This document shows positions 8,870-17,912 of a DNA stretch of 64,000 bases, piece after piece (the first letter of the stretch is position 1; each line of letters starts with the position of its first letter). Source of the stretch: Rhizobium grahamii CCGE 502 (GTDB lineage Bacteria > Pseudomonadota > Alphaproteobacteria > Rhizobiales > Rhizobiaceae); the NCBI RefSeq assembly GCF_000298315.2, contig NZ_AEYE02000036.1, positions 124,001 to 188,000 of the forward strand. Reading direction: 5' to 3'. The translations under genes and the position numbers were made by a program. The notes under the pieces are model-generated. The model saw nothing but the letters and a program-made list of their open reading frames with translations. It was not told the DNA's origin and did not search any database.

Positions 8870-10642
8870 ATGAGCGAGACCCGAAAGCTGGCCGCAATCC
8901 TGGCCGCGGACGTGGTTGGGTACAGCCGGCTTGCCGGCGCCGACGAGGACCTCACCCTGGCGAGGTTGCGGACACTGCGCAGCGATCTCATCGATCCGAC
9001 GATCGCCGTGCACCATGGCCGGGTGGTGAAGCGCACCGGCGATGGTGCGCTGGTTGAATTCCGCAGCGTGGTGGACGCCGTGCGCTGTGCCATTGAGGTG
9101 CAGAACGCAATGGTGGAGCGCAATCACGGCGTCGCGCAAGACCGTCGCATTGAGTTCCGGATCGGTATTCATTTGGGCGACGTCGTCGAGGAAAGCGATG
9201 GCGATCTTATGGGCGACGGCGTGAACATCGCCTCGCGGTTGGAGGGCGTCGCCGCGGCGGGAGCGATCTGCCTGTCCGAGGATGCCTATCGCCAGGTCAA
9301 GGCGAGGCTCGACCTCTCGGTCAGCGACCTCGGCAGCACACAGCTCAAGAACATCGCCGAGCCGATCCGGGTCTATTCACTGCAAGTCGGCAGCGCAGGG
9401 ACCCAATTAGCCGCGACCCCGCAAATCACGACGAGCCAACCGGCGACGGCAACGTCGCCCAAGCTGTCGATCGCCGTGCTGCCCTTCGCCAACATGAGCG
9501 GTGACGCCGAACAGGACTACTTCGCCGACGGCATCTCGGAAGACATCATCACGGCGCTATCGAAGCTGTCGCAGCTCTTCGTCATTGCTCGCAATTCGTC
9601 GTTCACTTTCAAGGGCAAGAACGTCCATGTGCAGGAGGTGGGCACGAAGCTCGGCGTGCGACACGTACTTGAGGGCAGCGTACGCAAATCGGGGAACAGG
9701 GTACGCATCACCGCGCAGCTCATCGACGCGACCACCGGCGGGCATCTATGGGCTGAACGGTTCGATCGCGACCTCACCGACATATTCGCGGTTCAGGACG
9801 ATGTCACGCAACAGATCGTCAGCGCGCTGGCGGTCAACCTGACAGAGGGCGACCGGCAAAAGCTTACGCCGGTCCAGACCCGGAACCCCGAGGCGTACGA
9901 CTGCTTCTTGCGTGGCCGGGAGCTGTGGCACCGGCTGACGAAGCAAACGAACAGTGACGCCCGCGACCTTTTGCAACGTGCCGTCGAACTGGAACCGACC
10001 TTCGCCTCGGCGCACGCCTTCCTCGCCCTTACCCACGGGCTCGACTACCTTAATCGGTGGAGCGCGTTGCCGCACCACTCGCTCGAGCAAGCCGAAGAGG
10101 CCGCGACGCTGGCGGTAGCGCGGGATGGTAACGATCCCGTGGCGCACTGGTCGCTGAGTCTGGTCAACCTCTACTTGCGACAGCACGATGGCGCCATCAG
10201 TGAGGCCGAGCGTGCGATCGTCCTCAATCCGAACTTCGCCGAAGGCCACGTCAGCCTCGGCGAGGCACTTGTCTATTCAGGTAGGTCCGAGGCGGCACTC
10301 GCCTATTTCGATCGGGCGAGGGTCCTGAACCCGTACTTTCCGGATGTCGTTCTTCACTTTCAGGCCTCGGCTTTGTTTCAACTGGCAAGGTACGAACAGG
10401 CCGTCGAACTGTTGCTGCAGCGCGTGCGTCGCAACCCCGTTACCGATGTCTCGCGCGCGCTTCTAGCCGCCTGTTACGGGCACCTCGGCCGTTTCGAAGC
10501 GGCTCGCGCGACATGGCAAGAGGTACTGCGCGTCAATCCCGACTACTCCTTGGAATACCGTCGCAAAGTCCTGCCCTTCAAAAACCCCGCCGATTTCGAG
10601 CTTGTCATGGAGGGGCTACGAAAGGCCGGTGTCGTACAATGA
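8870..10642 (+). CDS. Class III adenylate cyclase with TolB-like domain and TPR repeats
   Basis: A 590-residue soluble protein. Residues 5-175 form a class III nucleotide cyclase domain: the first metal Asp is in LAAILAADVVGYSRL, the second in KRTGDGALVEF, followed by RIGIHLGDVVEE and DGVNIASRLEG. Residues about 200-330 contain the TolB-like segment (IAVLPFANMSGDAEQDYFAD, then LFVIARNSSFTFKGK). The remainder is helical TPR repeats, for example ALNP/VLNP-type ends. This architecture is widespread in rhizobia. It should make cAMP under control of protein partners bound by the TPRs. The ATG at 8870 follows TAGGAG by 11 bases. It stands alone, convergent with the next gene. Confidence 0.9.
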   Translation: MSETRKLAAILAADVVGYSRLAGADEDLTLARLRTLRSDLIDPTIAVHHGRVVKRTGDGALVEFRSVVDAVRCAIEVQNAMVERNHGVAQDRRIEFRIGIHLGDVVEESDGDLMGDGVNIASRLEGVAAAGAICLSEDAYRQVKARLDLSVSDLGSTQLKNIAEPIRVYSLQVGSAGTQLAATPQITTSQPATATSPKLSIAVLPFANMSGDAEQDYFADGISEDIITALSKLSQLFVIARNSSFTFKGKNVHVQEVGTKLGVRHVLEGSVRKSGNRVRITAQLIDATTGGHLWAERFDRDLTDIFAVQDDVTQQIVSALAVNLTEGDRQKLTPVQTRNPEAYDCFLRGRELWHRLTKQTNSDARDLLQRAVELEPTFASAHAFLALTHGLDYLNRWSALPHHSLEQAEEAATLAVARDGNDPVAHWSLSLVNLYLRQHDGAISEAERAIVLNPNFAEGHVSLGEALVYSGRSEAALAYFDRARVLNPYFPDVVLHFQASALFQLARYEQAVELLLQRVRRNPVTDVSRALLAACYGHLGRFEAARATWQEVLRVNPDYSLEYRRKVLPFKNPADFELVMEGLRKAGVVQ

Positions 10643-10668
10643 GGGTGATTAATGTCCGATCTTGCCAG

Positions 10669-11643
10669 TCACCGTTTTCGCTGCAGTTCGAACGCGGAAA
10701 TGACGGCCAGCGAAAACATGAATGGCAGGATGAAATAGAAAAGCCTGAAGACGAGTAGGGCTGCCAGAACGTCTACCTCCGGCACATCTGCCAGGCCGGT
10801 GATGAAACCTAATTCGAATACGCCCAGCCCACCCGGAGAATGCGAGATAATAGCGGCAGCGAAAGAAAAGACGAAGACGCCGGCAACAACGGGGAGTCCG
10901 GGATTCGACGACACGGGCAACGCTAGATAAATGATAAGGGTAGCGGCGACGATTTCCGCGGATGACACGATGACTTGTCCGACGGCGACGGGAAACGATG
11001 GATAATTTATCACCGTCGAGCGGATAGAGAACGACTTCTTCGGTACCAGAGATATCAGCATAAATAGCGCGACGAAGCCGAGCAGGATAATGCCCGCGCC
11101 GCTGCTCAGCTCAACCGGTAAGGTATCTAGAAAAAGGTCAACGATCGAGGGCTGCCAGACGAGTACGGCGCCCATGACGGTTACGACCCCGAGTGCGAAC
11201 GTGAATGCGCAGAAGACGACAAGCACCGCGACCTCACCCCCCGTCAAACCCTTCGACGTGTAGGCGCGATACCTTATGACCGCCCCCGAAAAGACCGAGG
11301 CGCCAACTACGTGCGCGAAGGCGTATGTCGCGGCAGCGCAGGCGTGAGCGAAAAGCGGACTGACTTTCCGGCCAAGATAGTTCAAGGCGAGCCTGTCGTA
11401 GAGGCCCAGCATAGCGTAAGCGGCGAGCCCGGAGAGCCCGCTGCCGATCCAGGTCGCAGGTGGTAGCAAGGCCAGTTTGGCGCCAATCTCGGCAAAGGAC
11501 AAACTTCGCAGTTCCCGGGAAAGGAGCCACACGCTGACCACCAGAGCGGCAATGCCCACAACTTTCCAAACATAATCGGTCAGGGATTTCCGGTTCGCAC
11601 CAGGGAGATGATCAGGTGGTCGTTGTGGAGATCGATCAGTCAT
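10669..11643 (-). CDS. Flippase-like integral membrane protein (UPF0104/MprF N-terminal family)
   Basis: A 324-residue protein with about eight hydrophobic segments, similar to YbhN/AglD-type and MprF flippase domains. It contains the characteristic HSPGGLGVFELGF motif near residue 270 and AFAHVVGASVFSGAVIRYR in the middle. The lysyl-transferase domain of full MprF is absent. It probably acts on lipid or lipid-linked substrates in the inner membrane. An ATG at 11643 is chosen over a TTG two codons upstream; the ribosome site is weak (CGAGAG). It is convergent with the cyclase, only 26 bases apart, without a visible terminator. Confidence 0.8.
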   Translation of the reverse strand: MTDRSPQRPPDHLPGANRKSLTDYVWKVVGIAALVVSVWLLSRELRSLSFAEIGAKLALLPPATWIGSGLSGLAAYAMLGLYDRLALNYLGRKVSPLFAHACAAATYAFAHVVGASVFSGAVIRYRAYTSKGLTGGEVAVLVVFCAFTFALGVVTVMGAVLVWQPSIVDLFLDTLPVELSSGAGIILLGFVALFMLISLVPKKSFSIRSTVINYPSFPVAVGQVIVSSAEIVAATLIIYLALPVSSNPGLPVVAGVFVFSFAAAIISHSPGGLGVFELGFITGLADVPEVDVLAALLVFRLFYFILPFMFSLAVISAFELQRKR

Positions 11644-12349
11644 GAACAACTCTCGTCACTGTGTCCTTACCGCTCCCTACACGTCGTCGAGAATCTCTCG
11701 TCGCCGATAAATGCGCATCCTCGAGCCGAGGACCCGCCATGGCCAGCGCGATTGACAAATGCTACCAGCATGACGAACATCTCCTTCGCGCGCAGAAACG
11801 CGCGGGAAGGGTTTCGGTTCACGATATCTGAATTCGAAATATCTTCACTCGGCTGAGATTATTCCTTCGCATAAATCAAACAGCGGACTTCGATCGATTT
11901 GGTTTTACCTACGGACCGCCTGTGGGATCCCAAAGCCATTCCGGACATGAACGATGGAAGAAGACCAACAGTCAAGGTGATTGATTTATTGCCCACTATC
12001 CACGTGGTACCGTCAAAAGGTCGCCGATTTCCGCTAACATGGCTTTCAGCCTAGACGCACGCAATGCCGGCTGCCGTTGGCGGTGCCCTATAGGTCGATT
12101 GGTGTCGGTTCTCGCTCTGGGACAGGCGGTCTGGCCGGAGAAGGAGCCGGCAGACGGAGGAGCGGCTTTTCCTCGGAAGGTGACTGCCGTTGAAGCGGAG
12201 GTGTGACGGATGCTTCGTCAGCCGATCCGGTTCGATCATCGACGTCAGCTGGTCCAGTCCCATCGTGTTGGGGATAGAGTTTGAGCGCGTTGGCGCAACT
12301 GGTCATCTCATCAACCGCCTCGTAAAACCGGGAAGGTTCAGTCCAGCGA
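11644..12349. other. Long intergenic region
   Basis: About 700 bases. An imperfect inverted repeat with arms GATAT/ATATC around a central GAATTC lies at 11822-11842 in an AT-rich stretch and may be regulatory. A proline-rich minus-strand frame at 12088-12306 (72 codons, PAPSPARPPVPEREP near its end) is open but lacks a ribosome site; it may be a small gene or chance. Confidence 0.4.
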
Positions 12350-12619
12350 TCACATTGCCTTGATATTGCAAGTGTTGCTTTTGGCGAGGGTTAAAAGCGC
12401 ATCAAACGTGAGTTCTGGGAATGCTAAGCCATTTTCGCTATATGCGATCGTGAGCTGCGATTTACTTTTGTCAAAACTGACGTTGACCCAGTATTTTCGA
12501 TTTTGCTTGAAGAAAAGCTGCCAAGGAGGCGAGGACACCAAGAGCTCGGCACTTCCATTGATGAATGCCTCGCCGCACCTTCCCTCAACTATTTTGACCG
12601 ACCGCTTACTGTTTGTCAT
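12350..12619 (-). CDS. Hypothetical protein (89 aa)
   Basis: A complete 89-codon frame beginning MTNSKRSVKIVEGRCGEAF and rich in alternating hydrophobic residues (YWVNVSFDKSKSQLTIAYS), suggestive of a small beta-rich domain. Base composition is visibly more AT-rich than its neighbours, which suggests foreign origin. A purine run (GGGGGAA) sits close to the ATG but with poor spacing. No family is recognised; it is 24 bases downstream of the GcvT-type oxidoreductase on the same strand. Confidence 0.45.
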   Translation of the reverse strand: MTNSKRSVKIVEGRCGEAFINGSAELLVSSPPWQLFFKQNRKYWVNVSFDKSKSQLTIAYSENGLAFPELTFDALLTLAKSNTCNIKAM

Positions 12620-12643
12620 TTCCCCCGCGAGGGCGGCTCGCAG

Positions 12644-15205
12644 TCACGTGCGCGGTTTCAGGTTTTCCGGGTCGTAGATCGGCTTGTAGCCGACGCTGAT
12701 GACTTCAACCGGGTAGGTCTCGGCGAAATACTCGACATTCAGCTTGCGGCCGACCTGGCAGTATTCCTGCGGGAGATAGGCGAGCGCGATGTTCTTGCCG
12801 ACCGATGGACCGTAGGCGACGGAGGTGGTGTAGGAGATGCGGCCGACACTATCGACCAGCGTCTTGCCGGTTTCCGGGTCCATGACCGGCATCGAGCCCA
12901 CGGGGTAGCGTTTGACGCCCTTGCTGTCGGTGTTCTCTGTCATGACTAACGTGCAAAGCATCGCCGGCTGGTGTTCGCGCGCCTTGTATTCCAGGTGCTT
13001 AGCCTTGCCGCGGAAATCGGCTTCCTTGACCTTCGGACGGGCGAGGTCGGCTTCCAGCAGGTTATACTGGGTGAGCAGGTCGCCGTTCTGCAGACGCAGC
13101 GACTTTTCCATGCGGCGCGAGTTGGCGTAGGTCTCGACGCCGAACGGCATGACGCCAGTGGCGCGCAGCGCGTCCCAGACGGCCAGGCCGTCCTCGTACT
13201 TCATATGCAGTTCCCAGCCCTGCTCGCCGACATAGGAAATGCGGAAGGCGGTGACCGTCTTGCCCGCGATCTCGACCGGCTTGATGGCCGCGAAGGCGAA
13301 GTTTTCGGGGTCGAGCGCAGCCGGATCGGCCACGACCTTCTTCAGCGTGTCGCGGGCGTTCGGACCCCAGATGCCGATGGTGATGAACTTTTCCGAGACA
13401 TCGGTGATGGTGACGTTAAGGCCGCGATCCTCGGCCACTCGCTTCATGTAGTGGAAGTCGCGCGGGCCGGCGTCGGCGCCGTTGATCAAGCGGCAGCGGT
13501 CGGTCATGCGGATAACGGTGAAGTCGGCGCGAACCATGCCCTCATCGTCGAGGAAGTGGGTGTAGATGCCCTTGCCGATGTTGCCGTCACCGCCGATTTT
13601 GGCGGCGCAGAGCCATTCCAAGAGCTCGACATGGTCTGGGCCTTCGAGGTCAACCATATGGAAATGACTGAGGTTGACGATGCCGCAATCCTCGCTCATC
13701 GCCAGGTGCTCGGCATTGGAGACGCGCCAGAAGTGGCGGTTGTCCCACTCGTTTTCTCGCACCGGAACGCGGTCGCCGTATTTCTCCAGCAGGTGCTCGT
13801 TGGCCTTGTAGCCATGGGCGCGTTCCCAGCCGCCCAACTCCATGAAGTAGCCGCCAAGCTCCTTCTCGCGCTCGTAGAAGGGCGAGCGCTTGGCGTTGCG
13901 GCCGGAGGCGTAGGGCTCGCGGGTGTGAACGGCGGGGAAGTAGATCTTCTGCGCGGCCTCGTAGCAACGGCCGGCGATGAATTCCTCAGTCAGTTGGTGC
14001 GGATAGAAGCGGGCATAGTCGATCGAGTTGTGGTCGATCTCGGTGCGGCCGTCGGTCATCCAGTCGGCGATGAGCTTGCCGTAGCCGGGGCCGTCCTTGA
14101 CCCAGATCGCGACGCAGTACCAGAGGCCGCGCACCTTCTGGCTCTCGCCGCAGGAGGGCCCGCCGGCGGCGGAGACCTGCAACAGGCCATTGAAGGAGTG
14201 ACCTTCGTTATAGCCGAGTTCGCCGAGGATCGGCGTCAGTTCCATGGCTTTTTCGAGCGGCTCGAGGATCTGCTCCATTTCGAGGTCGCGCTGCGAGGGC
14301 GAGAGGCGCGCTTCATGCTTCTCGAGCAGTTCGCGCGGATGACACATGCGCGGATTGGTAGTTTCGTAATAGCCCCACTCGATCTGGCCGCCCTCTGTCG
14401 TCTTCGGGTCGCCGGTGTCGCGCATATAGGCCGAGTTGCCCTGGTCGCGCAGCAACGGGAAGCCGATTTCCTTGCCCGTGCCCTCGAACTCGTTGTAGGG
14501 GCCGAAGAAGGTCAGCGGGTGATCGACCGGCATGACCGGCAGGTCCTCGCCGACCATCTCGGCGATCAGGCGGCCCCAGAGGCCAGCGCAGACGATGACG
14601 TGGTCGGCCGTGATGGTGCCGCGATGGGTGACGACGCCCTTGATGCGGCCGCCTTCGACGATCAGCGACTGGGCCGGCGTGTTGCCAAATACCCTGAGCT
14701 TGCCGGACTTCTCGGCTGCATCAACCAGCTTGCCGGCAACGGTCTGCGAGCGTGGGATGACGAGGCCGGCGTCGGGATCGAACATGCCGCCCTGGACCTG
14801 ATCTTCCTCGATCAGCGGGAACATTTCCTTGATCTCCGCGGGCGAGACGTAGCGGGCGTTGGTGCCGAAGGCCTTGGCGGAGGTGAGCTTGCGCTTGATC
14901 TCTTCCATCCAGGAGTCATCGCCTTTGCGAGCGACTTCAAGGCCGCCGATGCGGGAGTAGTGGCCCATCTTCTCGTAAAAATCGATCGAATACTGGGTGG
15001 TCCAGACCGAGAGATAGTCGTGGCTGGTGGTGTAGCAGAAGTCGGAGGCGTGGGCGGTCGAGCCGATGTCGGTCGGAATGCCCGATTTGTCGATGCCGAC
15101 GATGTCGTCCCATCCGCGCTCGATCAGGTGATGGGCGATCGAAGCGCCGACGATGCCGCCGAGACCGATGATGACGACTTTTGCCTTGCTTGGAAATTCC
15201 GCCAC
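12644..15205 (-). CDS. Dimethylglycine/sarcosine-dehydrogenase-like FAD/GcvT oxidoreductase
   Basis: An 853-residue two-module enzyme. The N-terminal half is a DAO-type FAD domain (AKVVIIGLGGIVGASIAHHL with GxGxxG-like glycine pattern, then SGIPTDIGSTAHASDF, where covalent FAD attachment occurs in relatives). A middle FAO_M region follows. The C-terminal half is a folate-binding GcvT fold (GVMPFGVETYANSRRMEK). Family members demethylate N-methyl amines and pass formaldehyde to tetrahydrofolate. The start is the GTG at 15205, because AAGGAAC lies 7 bases upstream and the Rossmann strand begins ten residues later; an ATG at 15250 lacks such a site. The exact substrate is unknown. Confidence 0.88.
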   Translation of the reverse strand: MAEFPSKAKVVIIGLGGIVGASIAHHLIERGWDDIVGIDKSGIPTDIGSTAHASDFCYTTSHDYLSVWTTQYSIDFYEKMGHYSRIGGLEVARKGDDSWMEEIKRKLTSAKAFGTNARYVSPAEIKEMFPLIEEDQVQGGMFDPDAGLVIPRSQTVAGKLVDAAEKSGKLRVFGNTPAQSLIVEGGRIKGVVTHRGTITADHVIVCAGLWGRLIAEMVGEDLPVMPVDHPLTFFGPYNEFEGTGKEIGFPLLRDQGNSAYMRDTGDPKTTEGGQIEWGYYETTNPRMCHPRELLEKHEARLSPSQRDLEMEQILEPLEKAMELTPILGELGYNEGHSFNGLLQVSAAGGPSCGESQKVRGLWYCVAIWVKDGPGYGKLIADWMTDGRTEIDHNSIDYARFYPHQLTEEFIAGRCYEAAQKIYFPAVHTREPYASGRNAKRSPFYEREKELGGYFMELGGWERAHGYKANEHLLEKYGDRVPVRENEWDNRHFWRVSNAEHLAMSEDCGIVNLSHFHMVDLEGPDHVELLEWLCAAKIGGDGNIGKGIYTHFLDDEGMVRADFTVIRMTDRCRLINGADAGPRDFHYMKRVAEDRGLNVTITDVSEKFITIGIWGPNARDTLKKVVADPAALDPENFAFAAIKPVEIAGKTVTAFRISYVGEQGWELHMKYEDGLAVWDALRATGVMPFGVETYANSRRMEKSLRLQNGDLLTQYNLLEADLARPKVKEADFRGKAKHLEYKAREHQPAMLCTLVMTENTDSKGVKRYPVGSMPVMDPETGKTLVDSVGRISYTTSVAYGPSVGKNIALAYLPQEYCQVGRKLNVEYFAETYPVEVISVGYKPIYDPENLKPRT

Positions 15206-15499
15206 GTGCCCGTTCCTTCTTGGTTCTTCGACGAATGTGCCATGCCACATTCATTTTCGATTCTAGGTCAGACCTCTTCGCATAAAAACCACGGTGTTGG
15301 GCAGCTCATATTCGTCATTGGCTCCGCCTCCAGCGACATCGGCGCAAATGCTCCTGAACGGGTTGAGGCTTGATCAAACTCGACATCGCCGCTCGCCGTG
15401 GCCTTAGCCGACCAGCGAACCAAGATCTGATCGCGGCTATTGGCTATACCGAGGTCTAGAGAGTTGTGTTGCAAACTCGAATTTTTTACGACTGCCGGC
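15206..15499. other. Upstream region of the FAD/GcvT gene
   Basis: About 290 bases. A minus-strand GTG frame (15564 to 15268, 98 codons, beginning with a hydrophobic AGTLAVAVLGAECAGLAVG) could encode a small secreted protein, but it overlaps the tail of the caspase-like frame and has no clear ribosome site. Confidence 0.3.
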
Positions 15500-16798
15500 C
15501 TAAAGCCAACTGCAAGACCAGCGCATTCCGCGCCCAGGACGGCGACAGCTAAGGTCCCGGCCACAGGAATGTGTGAAGGTCATTGCAGTTCGCCCACGTC
15601 CACTGCCACGCGGAATTGCCTCGCGGGCAGCGATGTGAGCGTCCGTCGGACAGGTACCTAAGCTTGCCTTTTGAGTTTTTGTTGGTGGGGTGACCGGGGT
15701 TTGAATCGTGCGTTTTGCGGGTGCTTGTATCGCCACGCAACGACCATCTCGTTCCTGGTGATTGGAGTCGCAGATGAGCGGGCAGATCCGGATCTTCTGC
15801 ATGCGAAGTTGCTCAAGGAGAGTTACTGATGGCTCCAACGCTGCAATTTCGAACCTCCTATTCTTGGCGAATTGTGAGAGAGCCCTTCGACTCGCGGCGC
15901 CCCAGAGACCGTCCTCATTGCCTGCTCTGCAGCCGACCCGATTGAGTTCTTTCTGAATCGAACGCGCCAGATCACGATCCCGCTCAACATCCGATTCATC
16001 TGGTTGCGGATTAAGCGCAGCAACTCGACCCGCAGAAGCGGGTACACCCACCCCTGGAGTTTGCGGTTGGGCGGCCCCGTCTGGAGAGGTTTCCAATTTG
16101 GCGACCGCCTCGTCGGAAGCAAGCTTTTCAATGTTTCTTATTTTTGCCTTTGCAAGCTTTACGAATGCTCCGTTCGGGTACTGCTGGAGATAGGCATCGA
16201 ATTCATTGCGGTCAGACGATGCCTTGATCGTCTCCCAGAAGACAAGCTCGGCCGCATTGTCGTGCTTAGGATCGTTGCCTGTTGTTGATTCCTGCTCTAC
16301 TAGCGGCTTTAGCACTACCTCACCGGTCAGCGACGAACTATCCCAAGGTACCTGTTTGCCGTCAGTGGCCTCGAGCACATCCCGGCGAACGTCTATCAAC
16401 TCACGCGTGATATCGTGCCCTGGCTTTCCAAGATGACGCAGGAGGGCGGCGGTGAACGGCGAGTTTCGCCCTACTCCATCGAGCGCGACATTACCGGGTT
16501 GGGTAGCGAAGGCGATGAGTGAACCGATACCGCTCCCGACCTTGGCCAGGCCTCGGCCGATCGAAAAGGAGCGGGTGCCCATAGACCGGGCGAGATTGAC
16601 CGCAAGTGGATTATCTCGGCAGGCATCGAGGAACACCAGGTTCACGTGCGTCTGCCGCTCCATAGCAGACAAAACCATGTTCATCGGTACGGCTTCGAAT
16701 TCCAAGTCGATGTAGGAAAGAAGCGTCGCATCGACAGGCGCGATGTAGTTTTCGAGCATGTCGTGCCCGTATTTGTCAGCGAAATCCTTGATCGACAC
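15500..16798 (-). pseudogene. Caspase-like (peptidase C14) protein lacking its N-terminus
   Basis: The frame preserves much of a rhizobial caspase-fold protein. The catalytic histidine region is YGHDMLENYIAPVDA (His about residue 12) and the catalytic cysteine is in LVFLDACRDNP (residue 60), followed by SLIAFATQPGNVALDG and NSPFTAALLRHL. Further on are a spacer region and a peptidoglycan-binding-like segment ending in RICPLICDSNHQERDGRC. A stop codon lies directly upstream of the GTG at 16798, and the usual 90 or so residues before the histidine are missing. The last 60 codons look frameshifted. Probably inactive, although both dyad residues survive. Confidence 0.7.
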
Positions 16799-17039
16799 CC
16801 GGAGCCGCCATCAAGCTTGTTTCAGTGAAGTAATAACCCGCGCGATTGCTCCCCGGTCCATGCTCTTTGATGCCGGGAACGTGGTAGGCGCCGATCTTGC
16901 CGGGCGAGACCAATAAGGAGAACGGCGCCTTGCGGATACAGAGATCCTCGGCCGCTTCCTTCCGACCGATGAGCCGTGGTGTGATTATTAGCGTTATATT
17001 GATTCACTCGCGGCAAGCCTTAGCTGCTCGCTGCTTCAT
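16799..17039 (-). pseudogene. Unrecognised coding remnant
   Basis: A minus-strand open stretch without a start reads like real protein (NITLIITPRLIGRKEAAEDL followed by KAPFSLLVSPGKIGAYHVPG and NRAGYYFTET), ending near the caspase-like fragment. I could not assign a family. It sits inside a run of gene fragments, so it is most simply another truncated gene. Confidence 0.35.
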
Positions 17040-17399
17040 GAATATGCTTTTTGTTGACCGCCTAACGGTCTCTGTACGAGGACTGGGTCGGTCTCGATCC
17101 GTGTGCGAGCACCCCACATGTCAGAGGCTTTCGGCACGCGCATGCATTCTGGGGATGACTCAGCCTTTGAGAATTGCCCGATGGACATGTCTCCCCCCTG
17201 ACCAGGGAGAGACGAAAGCCATGCCTTGCTGCTCGACGATCGGCGCCTTGGTAGGGACGCGATCGTAGGGGTCGATGATGTCCTGGTCGAGCAGGTGCAC
17301 GCAGCCCGAAGATACGGCCTTGCCGATCGAGCGCCATTCCGGATTACTGTGCAGACGGTAGAGCTGTCCTGGCCGTCAGAAGATGTAGAGTGCTCGGGA
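17040..17399 (-). pseudogene. L,D-transpeptidase (YkuD) fragment
   Basis: One minus-strand frame encodes the catalytic end of a YkuD domain: ALYIF, an in-frame stop (TGA near 17378), then LYRLHSNPEWRSIG and AVSSGCVHLLDQDIIDPYDR. The active-site SSGC with the following HL is intact, but the catalytic histidine block lies after a premature stop and everything upstream of PLGARAL-type sequence is absent. In the intact family these periplasmic enzymes cross-link peptidoglycan. The homology abuts an alpha/beta-hydrolase fragment. Confidence 0.7.
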
Positions 17400-17560
17400 C
17401 CATATGCGCACCGAAGCGCCGCTCCCCGCCGAGACCTAACACCGGTATCTCGAGCGGTTGCTTTTTGTACCCGAGTGCGGCCACATGGTCAGCGGTGAGG
17501 GTGCGATACCATTCCATACCGCCGCGCGTGCGGCCAGGAAGGGCCATCGCTTTGCGTAGA
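17400..17560 (-). pseudogene. Alpha/beta-hydrolase C-terminal fragment
   Basis: About 50 codons resemble the late part of an epoxide-hydrolase-type alpha/beta hydrolase: DLRKAMALPGRTRGGMEWYR, then KKQPLEIPVLGLGGERRFG. The catalytic nucleophile and histidine regions are absent. It runs directly into the transpeptidase fragment, so the junction is the product of a deletion. Confidence 0.55.
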
Positions 17561-17621
17561 TCTGGCCTTCATGGCTGAGCGGTTCTACGATCACAGCACC
17601 TTCAATCCGGCGGACATCGAA

Positions 17622-17894
17622 CTATGCGAGTAAAAACCTGCTTCCGGCCAAGACGAGGGTGTTCATTGAGTTCGCCATCGAGGTCTTCCAGCGAGAGCGA
17701 TACCCGGCGCGCTTCGCAGCTAGCCTTAGATAGACATCGCCGGATGAAATGAAACGTCGCCTCTTTATCGGGGGCCATAAGCTCGCGGTCGCACTCGGAC
17801 CAGCAACGGCGGCCCCCGCGTCTATCAAAGATCTTCGAATTTCGTCGGCCAGCAGGTATTCGTCCTCGACCACGAGGATATGACGGTCACCAAT
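17622..17894 (-). pseudogene. Response-regulator receiver, truncated
   Basis: Directly downstream of the hybrid kinase, a frame reads HILVVEDEYLLADEIRRSLI and DAGAAVAGPSAT, the first 35 residues of a receiver with the acidic pair (ED). The phosphoacceptor Asp, Thr and Lys regions are absent and the rest is unrelated. A good Shine-Dalgarno (GAGGAG, 17904-17909) is 9 bases before an ATT at 17894, where ATG is expected, so the start codon also appears mutated. This was probably the partner receiver of the kinase. Confidence 0.65.
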
Positions 17895-17912
17895 GATTGA
17901 TCACTCCTCATC

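Noticed and set aside
12971-15373. 800-codon open frame on the plus strand
   Set aside because: It is antisense to the FAD/GcvT oxidoreductase, is rich in Ala, Val, Gly and Asp, and has no recognisable domain; such mirror frames are common in GC-rich genes.
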